A stretch of 64,000 nt of DNA from JAGPCK01 sp964535575 (GTDB lineage Bacteria > Bacteroidota > Bacteroidia > UKL13-3): NCBI GenBank assembly GCA_964535575.1, contig CAZHTC010000006.1:1-64000 (forward strand), written 5' to 3'. The position numbers and the translations under genes were made by a program. Under the pieces are notes generated by a model, which was given only the letters and a program-made list of their open reading frames with translations, was not told the origin of the DNA and made no database searches. Every line of letters begins with the position of its first letter. Position 1 is the first letter of the stretch. Of the stretch, positions 30,101 to 35,296 are shown piece by piece.

Positions 30101-32016
30101 ACAACGGAGCTTATGGGGTGTATGTGTATGGTTCGGGATTTGGCGCATCAAGTGTTACCGGATTAGTGGTTGATTCAAACTTTTTCGGTACTAATGTGAC
30201 CAATTGCCCTGCCAGTTATACCATTTATGCCTACTACTCAACAGCTCCTCAAATCACCAAAAATACCATGTATTCACGCAGCATCAGTACTATAGGTTGT
30301 TACCTTTTCTACGGTAGCGGTAATATAAATATTTCAAGAAACACTTTCCTCTTCTCGGTAGGTGGAACAGCCATTGATCTGGAATATGCAAATACTAACG
30401 GAGAAACTTCAGGAGGTTCGATTGTAAACAATGCCATTTCGGTTGGAGGTACTTCTATCGCACGGGGAATTTATTTAAGCTACAGTGCGCTGATGGACGT
30501 GGCATTCAACAGCGTTTATTTGAGCAGCTCATCGGCAAATACTTCATCAAATGTTGGTATCTATACCTACGGATCCTCTACTGCCACCCATAAAAATGTG
30601 AGTATTTATAACAATAGTATTTTCTCTACCAACAGTTATGCGCTGTATGTTACCGGTATCGATGCCCCCAGCTCGGTGGGTGTAATTGATACCTCTAATT
30701 ATAACAATATTTACTCAACCGGAACCAATGTGGCTTATGTGTATCCTAATAATTACACCACATTTGCCTCATTCAAAGGAACCATCTATACTGGAAATGA
30801 TGCCAATTCCGTATCGGGTAATCCGGGCTTCACCAGTTCAAGTAACCTTATGCCAAATACCAGTTCGGCAAATGCCTGGATAGGTAACAATATGGGAACC
30901 CATATAAGCTGGATAAATGTTGACATAAATGGAAACAGCCGCAGTACAAGTGTATCTTCAGGAGCACCTGATTTGGGAGCTTATGCCTACAGTACACCAA
31001 GTACTACTCCAGGTACACTTACCGCAACCGGAACCCACGCTACCAGCGGAACAGAGGATTTCTATTTTAATGGTAAAAAAGTAGCATCCATTACCTGGGG
31101 TTCATCTGGCACGCTGCCTACACTCACTCCACGTTTCTATCCGGGTGCATGGGCCGATACGGCAGGCGTAGGAATTGCGGGAGCTAAATTTGGTAATGCG
31201 TATTGGGGAATCACCGCCAGCGGAGGTTCAGGATACACTTACGATATCACCCTGTACTATGATCCTGCACAGCTAGGAACCGTAGGATCAGAAAGCGATG
31301 TGCGCATGGCTAAACGGTCAGGGCCCGGTGCAAATTGGGGAGCTTTCACCGGAACCTCGTCTACCGTAAATACAACCACGAAGGCTTTGACCACTCCGGG
31401 ATTAACCACCTTCTCTGAATTTATCATTACCGATCAGAATAGTCCGTTGCCGGTAACCTGGCTCGACTTTAAAGGAACTAAAGCCGGAAAAGAAGTATTG
31501 CTTACCTGGTCAACCGCTTCCGAAATCAATAACAGCCGTTTTGATGTGGAGCGCTCAAGCAACGGAAAAGATTTTGTGAAAATAGGAGAAGTTGCCGGAC
31601 ACGGAACAACCATGAGCGTAAGCAATTACTCGTTCATTGATCCATCGGCTGCTGCCCAGGGAGTGAATGCACTCTACTACCGCCTTCGTCAGGTGGATTA
31701 CAACAACGATGCTGAATTAAGCAAAGTAGTGGTGATTGATATGAATGACGGTAAGGTAACTGCCGATGCCGCTCAGTTGTATCCTAATCCATTTACGTCA
31801 ACCGTTGCGGTTACTACCATTGTTTCTAATGAGCAACCAATCACGATCACCGTAGTGGATCAGTTTGGACGTTTGATATTAAACAAACAGGTAAATGTAA
31901 CGGAAGGAGTAAATACCCTTACACTGGATGAATCGGCCCTATGGGCAAAAGGAGTTTACTTCATCAGCATTAAAGGAACTCAACTGAATAAAACAGAGAA
32001 GGTAATACGGTACTAA
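15136..32016 (+). CDS. Giant modular T9SS surface protein (beta-helix / Ig-like repeats)
   Basis: A 5,626-residue secreted protein. It starts with a signal peptide (core FIKSAVFMAALLFSATVNA; Met7 at 15154 is an equally good start). A GEVED-type domain follows (VDWNNDGSF near 98, GEHEDYSLVV near 168), then an Ig/CARDB-like domain. Nine tandem modules of about 565 residues come next. Each begins with SGxYTINPxGSGxTNFxSF and GPVTFNVAAGTYxEQ, runs through Asn-rich parallel beta-helix repeats (NNTI, YGIY, NNM), closes with DIDGxxRxxTPDMGADE, and for modules 1-8 leads into another Ig-like domain. The C-terminus has an FN3-like segment (LPVTWLDFKGTKAGKEVLL) and a type A T9SS domain (LYPNPFTST to KVIRY). 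It is Ser/Thr/Asn/Gly-rich with very little Lys or Glu. Adhesion or glycan binding is an inference. Confidence 0.93.
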   Translation: MNSKVNMRSFIKSAVFMAALLFSATVNAQTYCTPTVTNIASYGIGMQNVTIGSINKSSTTPSSMPTYSDYSASSSTTVSPGATVNLSVLLGSSNTTQVKIYVDWNNDGSFNTTFGSEYMWTNGSAAPYTNPGTTQTGSFTVPAVSSGTYRMRVSGDLGGQSAGPCANSYGEHEDYSLVVSAVSGVDIASDYITTPATFATGNNTIGFRIYNTSTTTITSVDLGYNINGGTAVTQTYSGSLATGASATPTFTTPLNLSAGTYTLKVWARNPNSTYPDANTANDTITRTVTVCDPLSGVYTINPAGSGATNFTSFTSAISTMTCGGISGPVVFNVAAGTYNEQLNIPAITGASLTNTITFQSATLTASSVTLSYAATSTGQYVVFLNGADYITFNKMSFANTGTSGYYNVIQIGSSANGSNYNTIRACNITTSQTTSGYLIYENNTADNYNKFVSNTFTNGSAGVFLNGSSSFNPSNNTIDSNTFNNQYNYAVYSYYQDTVLIRNNTISSSSPSTYYGIYSYWNSRKPTITGNRMNITGASTQYGLYLQYFNYPSGSSTNRGLIANNMIQVGSGAATSYGIYFPSGYLQYYTDIVHNTVNVTTTGSGVGLYVANTLTGFNIANNIFQTSSTSTSAYGLQVTGTTYYSSGSTTSNYNNYYSAGTNQVYWGSTAYTSATFTTFQSTAAIDANSKNKQVYFTSSSDLHHSSSCLAAAGTNTYYSLVGVDYDNVARSSTAPCIGATEYTSSAYDVAFTAITAPTAYSASAQTVSFTVRNNGTTTITAFDAGYNVNYGTTTSQTFSSLNIAACDQTTLSFTTQVSLPSGISVLRAFNSGNLNGSNADGNAANDTTYRQYSGGMSGTYTINAALAPSTTNFQSFTTAIAALSASTGVTGAVTFNVAAGTYSEQLIIPAITGSSTTNTITFDGGTAANTIVTCAGTSTNYSVFRLSNASHIRLQNMTIRNTGGSYGWGVHIYVTSAGSNLKVNNCIIKNTSTSAVTGTSSFAGIVASGSLTSATTSTSVVMSTIELDSNTVDSAYYGIIVYSSTSYSSGVTIRRNTLTNIYYYPIYSYYLYGANVSNNTITLTAATSTTSSMGLYFSSCNTTGSNPTYINANNIYGAGNYGIYLTSCSGSGTAQCQLNNNMIRGGFRVSSSYGIYLSTVSYFNIYHNSVNMDFATTATSYPCIYQTGGTASTCNIKNNNFAYTSSGSGYAAYLGTTNNIDYNNYYKNGAISSTVVAYYGGYGNLTQSSLSGGSQNANSVSTNPNFTSSTDLHVTEGCLLGTNLSVATDFDGDSRGTTPTIGADEYTRLNNDVGISALLYPSAPATPGTQQIIATLKNYGLNTVTSATVKYSVNGSTPVSVSWTGTLAACGTTSVTFTGANQYTFTGGTNVVKVWTELPNSTTDARPANDTNTTTLELCNGLSGAYTIDPAGSGATNYTTFAAAKTALVNCGVAGPVTFTVAAGTYSEQLVLSAISGASSTNTITFDGGTGNASTRIITSAGTSSSNFYTVRLNGASYVRFKNLTIRNTGSTYANAVHIMGASHYSQIKNCIIEITGTGTTSTASTYIPLIINNAADISSPSTGSQVNYLEIDSNTINSGYYNIYMYGLTSSPYSNSNKIRYNTMNSAYYMGIYFYFQDGVRIQNNTIAMRSNGSSNSYGIQTGQSVNSGTNYAEISGNRIYDAGGYGIYLSNWSASASYRNKLYNNMVGGGFRTTSCYGMYLQSCSYADVWFNTVNMDYNGGSAGTSALYSSNTTFIDIRNNIFVVSATSGSTVPVYINTATDPSLFDYNNFTNASSTNLFYLQGTYGTTSTYQGLAGFNSNSSNTTVTFTSTTNLHHSNACLNGTTISYVTTDIDGQTRGSTPDMGADEISGVNNDLGVFSISAPGTAFTAGTQDVKVVIRNYGTNTITSATVSYAVNGGTAVTKSWTGSLGSCDTATVTFTGSDQYNFVANTTYSIVATVSSPNGGTDNNSSNNSLTSSGLASGMIGAYTINASGSGSTNYTSFVNAVTALQTRGVSGPVTFTVSAGTYTGQLTITSIPGISATNTVTFDGGTGNAATRIVTHSSSCANTNDHTLKIDNVQYLEFRNLHIRNTYTSCYPIAVHIYGSSHNTKIKNCILEVPVSTSSAGFFPLLINNGINTSNPAVGSYVYGLEIDSNTIKNGYYGMYMYGLTSTPYSNNNKFRGNTFSNPYYIGAYFYYQDGLTFTNDSIYMRASGSTTAMGLYMTSCLSTGANFHDISNNKIYNAYQYGAHIQTVTSASSSIRNKFSNNMVGGMSATTTLNAVRLNGASNFDVVFNSIVVASAVTTAGNGAFYLTGGTGLDIRNNIFAHTNASATAVPFYSASTMSSVLLNANSFNYNNYYTANSTTNRAYYNATTYTTTTLLGGGGYNSNSLVSSNPSFVSTSDLHVNTSTMNGVTISGYSTDIDGVTRVNPPDMGADEIPNAATSLDMAMDSIITPGNPNTTVGTTTISVRLKNIGTTTLTGATVKYSVNGGTAVSESWTGSLAQNATTTFTFTTTYSTSLGTAYTLRVWSEAPNAGTDGFMNNDTLSLVFTPKMSGVYTIDGAGSGSTNFTTFAACSTALGVNGVSGPVTINVATATYTGQVVIPAITGASSVNTVTIDGGSASTTILTNGTTTSTTTHTVRLNGTSYVHLRNLTIRATNATYGWPVHIMNSNNVKIRNCAINFVGATNSLPTANTNFHGVVVNNSTSSYSTAYAATNIDIDSNNIRGGYSGIYVAGSSSTGINIRYNTLDSCDTYGIIISSGNGVTVNNNTLNMHTVTAATYGIYFSNCTSSGTNYHQVNGNTIKNAGSAGIYLTSSNNQALYKGQLYNNMVTEGFRSAGNAGIYSSSSAYWNIYYNTVNYDMTSGYALYVSNTGQDVRNNMLVCSATSGSAYPLYTSSSSYLTQCDYNNYYSAIPGTPVIVNLASTTYTSATYIGAQGYNSNSKNLAPGFVGTRNLHLTNACFNGGTPLTSATTVDIDGNTRSSSAPDMGADEVVAANNNIGVDAIVSPTAPLTAGTQNVVIRIKNYGGNTVTSANVSYKVNGGTATTIAWTGSLAPCDTVSVYFTGANQYNFASGGSYSVQAYTDGPNGNTDAATSNDTITSATYCTGMSGTYTINPGGSGATNYTSFAAAVAALQCGGVNGPVTFNVAANTYSEQVVIPAITGASATNTITFDGGTASGTIVDFSASTTTAAHTIRIDNASYITLRNLTIHGSGSTYANSLHIYGSCNYVKVKNCVIDITGAGTVSTSTNFAAVVINGSTTVSSTTGSRPTYLEIDSNTIQYGYYGIFNYALTSAPHATNLKFRRNSIDSSYQYGLYAQNYVDTIYVNNNTVNLRITGSTSAAGIYLSSTGGFGSSTFYCEITGNKVINPGQYGIFASISNTSSTVRSKVNNNMIGGGFRSTSSYGFYASSFYNIDFFYNTIQNDAATTLEQYGAAYFTSCLALDIRNNIFSVSNSASTGLPFYSVSGVTYNTFNYNEFYKAGTVTNLIYSQGGYQTPANFVGSGGYNINSINRSVAFTSSTNLHSTDAACFNGTSISSVTTDFDGQTRGATPDMGADENPAYANDVAVDAIVTPVAPLASGTQDVKIRIRNAGSNTITAATVNYKVNGGSAVTMNWTGTLVPCDTATVTFTGANQYNFTAGGTYSVQAYTSGANSTTDPNASNDTINGSSLCTGFSGTYTINPSGSGSTNFTSFGAAITAITCGGVTGPLTFNVASGTYNEQVLIPALTGTSASNTVTFQSATGNAADVTLTYNSTVSTSNYVVRLNGADYVNLKKMTLTATNTTYGRVIEIQNTSTYDTVHTCVLNGIATTSSSNNFALVYSLNTRDNNSVVYNSTLNYGSYGVYWSGPTSTPYVANVAITDNTFNGIAYQAIYLYYHSKSYIKGNTINLHNGTSTTFYGIYEQNCWNGTRILKNTIVGSTNSSTNTYGISSSQPTGTSSDSGLIANNVVAISQSSGAVYGIYSYQPQWSKVYHNSVNITGTATTVYAGYLYSSSSTYANNTAWNNIFVNRCTGASAFAVYYYYGGSVSYYSTNYNNLWSSGTNLASNNGSLYTVFSIWKASNGTPDVNSTNFLPGFTSATDLHHTTPCINNTGYIGANSFVTDDKDGNARSATTPDVGAYEFAGTAYDAAAGNITAPTGWSGSAQTVTFRVINRGSTTITSLDAGYNVNGGSVTSQTFTGLNIAACDSATLSFTTQVTLSAGQSVLRVFTKGNINSGNSDALLSNDTAQGTICNALSGTYTINPSLAASGTNFQSFATAIAALSSCGVSGAVTVNVAAGTYNEQVTIPYFTGGSATNTVSFEGADSSTTIISYNTAVSALRYVVKFNGARYTSFRNFKVTSPNTTQAWGIQVAGAAATDTSIRIARCTVVIPTINSSNFAGIVATNSTTAALTTGNYTQALTIDSCTVSGGYYGIVLNGFTTTAGSQSDRNIVRGCNIINTSFYGIYAYCQSLFTATGNTISGVGVLANNVSSYGLYLNYCDSFTATKNTITGQIGAYGLFPSNSNGGSGQHNLIANNMIQIGSGTSTCYGIYMTSACSYTDMVYNSVNVTGSATTFNGCALYITNPTSATIINNNFVNSGSAGYSVYMSPTGNGTTNFAQCDYNNYYATVSNYINGSYANAAAFAGAINSGSDAASKSVNPNFTSSTNLHTPSATALNAAATPYAGVSDDIDGNSRNGSTPDIGCDEFNPPSDDMGVIAITKPVPPVAAGASDVWVVIKNYAATTLTSATVKYVYNSTTYSQSWSGSLATNATDTVKFTATSGAGSTSQQSTFAAGSNSMIAYSESPNGNTDGILSNDTFSYSFCTGMSGTYTINPSGSGSTNYTTIAAAISALQCGGVSGAVVFNIANGTYTGQYIIPSIAGASSTNTITFQSATGVASAVTLQYNSTVSTSNYIVRLYAADYIKFSRVTFSALNSTYGQCIEITANGSDYATNNTVQYCVLNANSTGGSCAGIFATSSTTPNNLTVYGNTFYNGAYGVYVYGSGFGASSVTGLVVDSNFFGTNVTNCPASYTIYAYYSTAPQITKNTMYSRSISTIGCYLFYGSGNINISRNTFLFSVGGTAIDLEYANTNGETSGGSIVNNAISVGGTSIARGIYLSYSALMDVAFNSVYLSSSSANTSSNVGIYTYGSSTATHKNVSIYNNSIFSTNSYALYVTGIDAPSSVGVIDTSNYNNIYSTGTNVAYVYPNNYTTFASFKGTIYTGNDANSVSGNPGFTSSSNLMPNTSSANAWIGNNMGTHISWINVDINGNSRSTSVSSGAPDLGAYAYSTPSTTPGTLTATGTHATSGTEDFYFNGKKVASITWGSSGTLPTLTPRFYPGAWADTAGVGIAGAKFGNAYWGITASGGSGYTYDITLYYDPAQLGTVGSESDVRMAKRSGPGANWGAFTGTSSTVNTTTKALTTPGLTTFSEFIITDQNSPLPVTWLDFKGTKAGKEVLLTWSTASEINNSRFDVERSSNGKDFVKIGEVAGHGTTMSVSNYSFIDPSAAAQGVNALYYRLRQVDYNNDAELSKVVVIDMNDGKVTADAAQLYPNPFTSTVAVTTIVSNEQPITITVVDQFGRLILNKQVNVTEGVNTLTLDESALWAKGVYFISIKGTQLNKTEKVIRY
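16018..31010 (+). repeat. Nine tandem in-frame modules, period 1,674-1,719 bp
   Basis: Marking the tyrosine codon of the recurring YTIN motif gives positions 16027, 17713, 19411, 21109, 22828, 24502, 26206, 27895 and 29614. The spacings are 1686, 1698, 1698, 1719, 1674, 1704, 1689 and 1719 nt. Modules differ widely at base level while the key motifs are kept, so the array is old or under selection for fold. Modules 1-2 and 7-8 share special features (QSA endings in 1 and 7, NFQSF and SAQTV Ig domains around 2 and 8), pointing to a block duplication. Confidence 0.92.
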
Positions 32017-32044
32017 AGCCCTCTGGAATGCGATTTTTAAAAAG

Positions 32045-32067
32045 GCGGCCTTCGGGCCGCTTTTTTT
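32045..32067 (+). terminator. Intrinsic terminator of the giant gene
   Basis: GCGGCC, loop TTCG, GGCCGC, then seven T. It begins 28 nt after the giant gene's stop. Its T-run overlaps the stop codon of the convergent tadA, and an A-run on the other side may let it work for tadA as well. Confidence 0.92.
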
Positions 32068-32506
32068 ATGACCTCAGTTTTTTGAAAAACTCGCGAAGCA
32101 GGGTAGCACATTCTTCTTCCATAATCCCTGAAACAATTTCCGTTTTGGGATGAAGCAGATTTCCTGTTTTACTAAAGCCACGTTTGGGATCGGGAGCCCC
32201 GTAAACCACCTGCGTAATCTGGCTCCAGAACAATGCTCCGGCACACATCACGCAAGGTTCAAGGGTTACATAAAGCGTGCACTCATCCAGGTATTTGGCG
32301 CCAATAAAATTAGCAGCAGCCGTAATGGCCTGCATTTCGGCATGTGCCGTTACATCGTTCAACTGCTCGGTAAGGTTATGACCACGTCCAATGATGCGGT
32401 TTCCGGCTACAATAACGGCTCCTACCGGAACTTCATCTAAGTTAAAAGCTTTTTGGGCTTCCTTAAATGCTTCATTCATAAAGTATTCGTGCGAATACAA
32501 TTCCAT
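32066..32506 (-). CDS. tadA: tRNA-specific adenosine deaminase
   Basis: A 146-residue cytidine-deaminase-fold enzyme making inosine at the tRNA wobble position (A34 of tRNA-Arg). The zinc site is complete: His55 and the proton-shuttle Glu57 in TAHAEMQAI, and Cys85 and Cys88 in EPCVMCAGAL. The length matches TadA and not the longer riboflavin or cytidine deaminases. Its stop overlaps the terminator of the giant gene, and it is divergent from aspS. Confidence 0.93.
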   Translation of the reverse strand: MELYSHEYFMNEAFKEAQKAFNLDEVPVGAVIVAGNRIIGRGHNLTEQLNDVTAHAEMQAITAAANFIGAKYLDECTLYVTLEPCVMCAGALFWSQITQVVYGAPDPKRGFSKTGNLLHPKTEIVSGIMEEECATLLREFFKKLRS

Positions 32507-32588
32507 AACTACCTTATTTTAGTCCCACAAAAGTGAGTTTTTCTTTTCGTATTTTCGCAAGCTGATTAGCGTACGTGGCCGGGCTTCT

Positions 32589-32596
32589 TAAGTTTG
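32589..32596 (+). promoter_or_regulatory. Candidate -7 promoter element for aspS
   Basis: TAAGTTTG matches TAnnTTTG exactly, 34 nt upstream of the aspS ATG. No convincing TTG is at -33, so it is only half of the expected promoter. Confidence 0.4.
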
Positions 32597-32630
32597 CCAC
32601 CTGCTTTATCTGCCATCTACCAATAATATT

Positions 32631-34382
32631 ATGCTTAGAACACATACCTGCGGGGAATTAAGATTAACAGATGCCGGAAAACAAGTAACCTTGTGCGGCT
32701 GGGTGCAAAAAGTGAGAGACATGGGAGCGATGGCTTTTATTGATTTGCGCGACCGCTATGGAATTACGCAATTGTATTTTGATAAGGATTCGCAAAAAGA
32801 ACTGTCGGCAAAATTAAATACCATTGGCCGCGAGTATGTGCTGCAAATAACCGGAACCGTAAAAGAGCGCGAAAGTAAAAACCTGAATATACCCACCGGT
32901 GAGGTGGAAATTATTGTGTCGGCATTAGAGGTATTGAACGAGTCGCAAACACCACCCTTTACCATTGAAGAAAATACCGATGGCGGAGACGACCTGCGCA
33001 TGAAATACCGTTACCTGGATTTGCGCAGAGCCAATGTGCGGGCCAATTTGCAACTGCGTCATAAAGTGGCTCAGCAAACCCGCACATTCCTCGATTCGAA
33101 AGAGTTTATTGAAGTAGAAACTCCAGTACTCATCAAATCTACTCCCGAAGGGGCCCGCGATTTTGTGGTTCCCTCGCGCATGAATCAGGGCGAGTTTTAT
33201 GCCTTGCCGCAATCTCCGCAAACGTTTAAACAATTATTGATGGTGAGCGGGTTCGACAGGTACTACCAGATTGTAAAATGTTTCAGGGATGAAGACCTGC
33301 GTGCCGACCGCCAGCCGGAGTTTACTCAAATTGATTGCGAAATGAGTTTTGTGGAGCAGGAAGACGTGCTGAATATGTTTGAAGAACTGGTAAAACATTT
33401 ATTCAAAACCGTAAAAGGAATAACCATAGAAAGTTTGCCCCGCATGACGTATGCCGAGGCCATGAAACAGTATGGCAGCGATAAGCCCGATACCCGTTTC
33501 GATATGAAATTTGTAGAGTTGAACGAGGTAGTGAAAGGGAAAAATTTCAAAGTATTTGACGATGCCGAACTGGTAGTGGGTATTTGCGCCAAAGGTTGTG
33601 CTGCATACACCCGCAAACAACTGGATGAACTCACCGACTTTGTAAAGCGTCCGCAAATTGGAGCTACCGGATTGGTTTACGCCCGTGTAAATGACGATGG
33701 AACCGTTAAGTCATCGGTTGATAAATTTTATGATGAGGCTGCTTTAAAACAATGGACCGAAAAATTTAATGCGCAACCCGGAGATTTGATATTGATTTTA
33801 GCAGGCAAAGCGGATAAAACGCGTAAGGCATTAAATGAACTGCGCCTTGAAATGGGAACCCGACTCGGACTGCGTGATAAAGATACATTCAGTTGCCTGT
33901 GGGTAATTGATTTTCCGTTACTCGAGTTTAACGAAGAGGAAGGAAGATATTTTGCCATGCACCATCCGTTCACCGCTCCCAAACCCGAGGATATTCATTT
34001 GCTTGATGAAAATAAGTTGGGTGAGGTGCGTGCCAATGCCTATGATATGGTGATTAACGGAGTGGAAGTAGGTGGGGGCAGCGTGCGTATTTTCAATAAA
34101 AAATTGCAGTCGAAAATGTTTGAAGTGCTTGGTTTCACCGAGGAGGAAGCGCAAAAACAATTCGGTTTTCTGATGAATGCTTTTCAATACGGAGCACCGC
34201 CACATGCCGGCATTGCTTTTGGATTCGACAGGCTTTGTTCGCTTTTTGGCGGAGTAGATTCTATTCGCGATTTTATAGCATTTCCTAAAAACAACAGTGG
34301 CCGGGATATGATGATTGATGCCCCTTCGGCCATTGATAAAAAACAATTAGATGAGTTGGGGATTGATGTAAAAAACAAGTAG
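32631..34382 (+). CDS. aspS: Aspartate--tRNA ligase
   Basis: A 583-residue class II synthetase of the bacterial type. An N-terminal OB-fold anticodon-binding domain (LCGWVQKVRDMGAMAFIDLRD near 22) is followed by motif 2 (FRDEDLRADRQPEFTQIDCE near 222), a GAD insertion in the middle (about 290-420), and motif 3 (GIAFGFDRLCSLFGG near 525) that holds ATP. It charges tRNA-Asp with aspartate. Whether it also charges tRNA-Asn depends on the presence of GatCAB, which is not in this window. The ORF is complete. No strong terminator follows; a TATACA/TGTATA hairpin at 34389-34407 lacks a T-run. Confidence 0.97.
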   Translation: MLRTHTCGELRLTDAGKQVTLCGWVQKVRDMGAMAFIDLRDRYGITQLYFDKDSQKELSAKLNTIGREYVLQITGTVKERESKNLNIPTGEVEIIVSALEVLNESQTPPFTIEENTDGGDDLRMKYRYLDLRRANVRANLQLRHKVAQQTRTFLDSKEFIEVETPVLIKSTPEGARDFVVPSRMNQGEFYALPQSPQTFKQLLMVSGFDRYYQIVKCFRDEDLRADRQPEFTQIDCEMSFVEQEDVLNMFEELVKHLFKTVKGITIESLPRMTYAEAMKQYGSDKPDTRFDMKFVELNEVVKGKNFKVFDDAELVVGICAKGCAAYTRKQLDELTDFVKRPQIGATGLVYARVNDDGTVKSSVDKFYDEAALKQWTEKFNAQPGDLILILAGKADKTRKALNELRLEMGTRLGLRDKDTFSCLWVIDFPLLEFNEEEGRYFAMHHPFTAPKPEDIHLLDENKLGEVRANAYDMVINGVEVGGGSVRIFNKKLQSKMFEVLGFTEEEAQKQFGFLMNAFQYGAPPHAGIAFGFDRLCSLFGGVDSIRDFIAFPKNNSGRDMMIDAPSAIDKKQLDELGIDVKNK

Positions 34383-34484
34383 ATTTGTTATACATTCTTT
34401 CTGTATAAAAAAGCAACATCATCCTAAATCATTGGTAAGCGAAGAAGAAATCAGGTAAATGCGGTAACGGATAAAAAGCTTAAA

Positions 34485-34976
34485 TCACTTACGGGTATTA
34501 TCCTCTTTTTTGAGATCTTTTATTTTCTCCAATTCTTCCACATCTAATAAATCTTTTGGCCGCCCGCTGGCTTTTTTTTCTTCTATCAGCTGATTGAAAT
34601 GAAGGAATGGAACTTTTACACCCTCGATGTCTCCAATATAAGCCTGCTTAAGCGAGGACTGAAAGGTTTGCTGAGGAAAAGCTTTTAAACCTGTCAAGAT
34701 ATCAAGTTCAATACCCACAGTAAGGTATATGGTTGTCCAGCCCGGTACAAACTCCATTGTTTCCAACATAGGGAAATCTCCAAGATTTAGACTAGCCAAT
34801 GCTTCGCGTAAAGCTTTCCGGTTACCAGGGGAGTCTTCAATCCAGATATCAATATCTTCTGTGACGCGCGAACCACCATGCATAATGGCGGCAAATCCTC
34901 CAACCATAATGTATCGCACGCCATTTGTATTAAGGGCGCGCCAAAAATTTATCAGGTCTTGGTCCAATAAGTCCAT
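34485..34976 (-). CDS. Nucleotidyltransferase-fold protein (AbiEii/DUF6036-like)
   Basis: A 163-residue minimal nucleotidyltransferase. The glycine motif VGGFAAIMHGG near residue 22 is followed by the catalytic pair in TEDIDIWIED near 35 and the third acidic position in VGIELDILTG near 92. Such stand-alone proteins are often the toxin-like half of toxin-antitoxin or abortive-infection pairs, modifying tRNA or a partner with nucleotides. Here that role is an inference. It starts 4 nt after the stop of a 46-residue gene, so the two form a unit. A Lys/Glu/Asp-rich tail ends the protein. Confidence 0.8.
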   Translation of the reverse strand: MDLLDQDLINFWRALNTNGVRYIMVGGFAAIMHGGSRVTEDIDIWIEDSPGNRKALREALASLNLGDFPMLETMEFVPGWTTIYLTVGIELDILTGLKAFPQQTFQSSLKQAYIGDIEGVKVPFLHFNQLIEEKKASGRPKDLLDVEELEKIKDLKKEDNTRK

Positions 34977-34980
34977 GGAA

Positions 34981-35121
34981 TTATGGTTTGGTTATGACAG
35001 CCTTTTGCAATTTCTTTTTTAACCGCAACATGGCCATAGCTGCCCTGAATCGCTCTGTATCACTCATTGCAAGGCGATTTTTAATTTTTTCCTCTTCAGA
35101 AAGAATAATTGGCTGCTTCAT
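34981..35121 (-). CDS. 46-residue helical partner of the nucleotidyltransferase
   Basis: A short frame beginning MKQPIILSEEEKIKNRLAMS and ending in KAVITKP. It is strongly charged and predicted helical, with a heptad-like stretch RFRAAMAMLRLKKKLQ. It lies 4 nt upstream of the nucleotidyltransferase start on the same strand, the usual layout for an antitoxin or chaperone-like partner. I recognise no family. The support is its position, an intact frame and an amino-acid make-up that looks coded. It could also be a leader that only couples translation. Confidence 0.6.
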   Translation of the reverse strand: MKQPIILSEEEKIKNRLAMSDTERFRAAMAMLRLKKKLQKAVITKP

Positions 35122-35296
35122 TTTAACGCAAAATACAAATTTATCCTCATTGTTGCCAATTTATAAAACCAATTTGGTTGGCAGAATAATGAGAACAGCT
35201 AAAATCATCAAACCATAAATAAATCATAGATGTGCCGGACGATGATATTCTTAGCACTAATTTACAACGCTGCATTCATTCGATGTTTCAAACCGC

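Noticed and set aside
16018..31010. CRISPR array or tandem satellite
   Set aside because: Repeats are about 1.7 kb, in frame and protein-coding. No short direct repeats with unique spacers occur anywhere in the window.
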